Source: Kytococcus schroeteri (lineage in GTDB: Bacteria > Actinomycetota > Actinomycetes > Actinomycetales > Dermatophilaceae). Taken from it: 64,000 nt of DNA. Of this stretch, positions 63,947-64,000 are shown piece by piece. The number at the start of each line of letters is the position of its first letter. Positions within the stretch are counted from its first letter, which is position 1. The notes below the pieces were generated by a model. The model was not told the origin of the DNA. It did not search any database and saw nothing but the letters and a program-made list of their open reading frames with translations. The stretch is taken from contig NZ_JBHLVH010000001.1 in the NCBI RefSeq assembly GCF_042433515.1, positions 62,001 to 126,000 on the forward strand, in the 5' to 3' direction. The position numbers and the translations under genes were made by a program.

Positions 63947-64000
63947 ATGGAGCTCGACGAGGGGCCGTGGCTCGTGGTGGGGCTGGGCAACCCGGGCCCG
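63947..64000 (+). CDS. pth: peptidyl-tRNA hydrolase (5' end only)
   Basis: Only the first 18 codons are in the window. WLVVGLGNPGP after a short acidic lead is the highly conserved N-terminal motif of Pth, the enzyme that frees tRNA from stalled peptidyl-tRNA. The ATG has GAGGAAGGA about six bases upstream. The rplY-pth order is the usual one in actinobacteria, which supports the call despite the short sequence. Confidence 0.88.
   Translation, partial: MELDEGPWLVVGLGNPGP

Overview
The window is a compact, very high-GC stretch from an actinobacterium. Evidence for this: frequent GTG starts and a TTG start, ATGA/GTGA gene overlaps, a DinB-type protein of the mycothiol-enzyme superfamily, actinobacterial FprA and L25/Ctc, an arfABC-type operon, and many apparently leaderless genes (a hexamer with A at position 2 and T at position 6, then 6-8 nt, then the start codon). 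The gene complement fits a Micrococcales-like organism, but the genus cannot be fixed from the sequence alone. Nearly all the DNA is coding. The exceptions are a few repeat-rich gaps near 16.0-16.5, 18.1-19.9, 22.2, 23.5 and 32.8 kb.

Layout. 0.2-3.0 kb: phosphoketolase and a small acetyltransferase. 3.0-11.6 kb: a tightly overlapping catabolic cluster of a CtlX-type hydrolase, an RpiR regulator, an APC permease, a glutamine-synthetase-like ligase, an amidohydrolase (the ligase and amidohydrolase together correspond to the two halves of FluG-type proteins), an M20 amidohydrolase and a class III aminotransferase. 11.6-16.0 kb: a methyltransferase, a small membrane protein with a palindromic operator upstream, a NarL-type two-component pair, a DinB-like protein and an SRPBCC protein. 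16.0-18.1 kb: palindromic repeats, then a TPP riboswitch driving thiE-thiD.

18.1-23.6 kb is a scarred region. It holds a five-copy palindrome array, a 326-bp duplicated piece of an ABC-F gene fused to a beheaded SRPBCC gene, a remnant of an ABC exporter, two unknown genes, the parental ABC-F gene (with an apparent one-base frameshift), and an exported EEP-family protein bracketed by two 78-bp hairpin repeats. 23.6-26.5 kb: divergent alanine dehydrogenase and an alanine/sodium symporter. 26.5-35 kb: three MFS transporters (one with a possible iron box), VKOR, nadE, an SDR, a TPR protein, an alkyltransferase-like protein and a MarR-MFS pair. 35-40 kb: a formimidoylglutamase-like ureohydrolase, then an ahpC-ahpF-oxyR operon with an OxyR-type site at its promoter.

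40.4-48 kb: a potassium-channel/TrkA protein next to a DUF6394 protein, an OmpR-type two-component pair facing a lipoprotein, and an arfA-arfB-arfC-like operon. 48-64 kb is housekeeping: rsmI, a DUF4126 protein, metG, tatD, rsmA, ispE, an Uup-like ABC-F gene, fprA, ppk2, a MarR gene with a near-perfect operator, a tRNA-Gln, glmU, prs, rplY and the first codons of pth.
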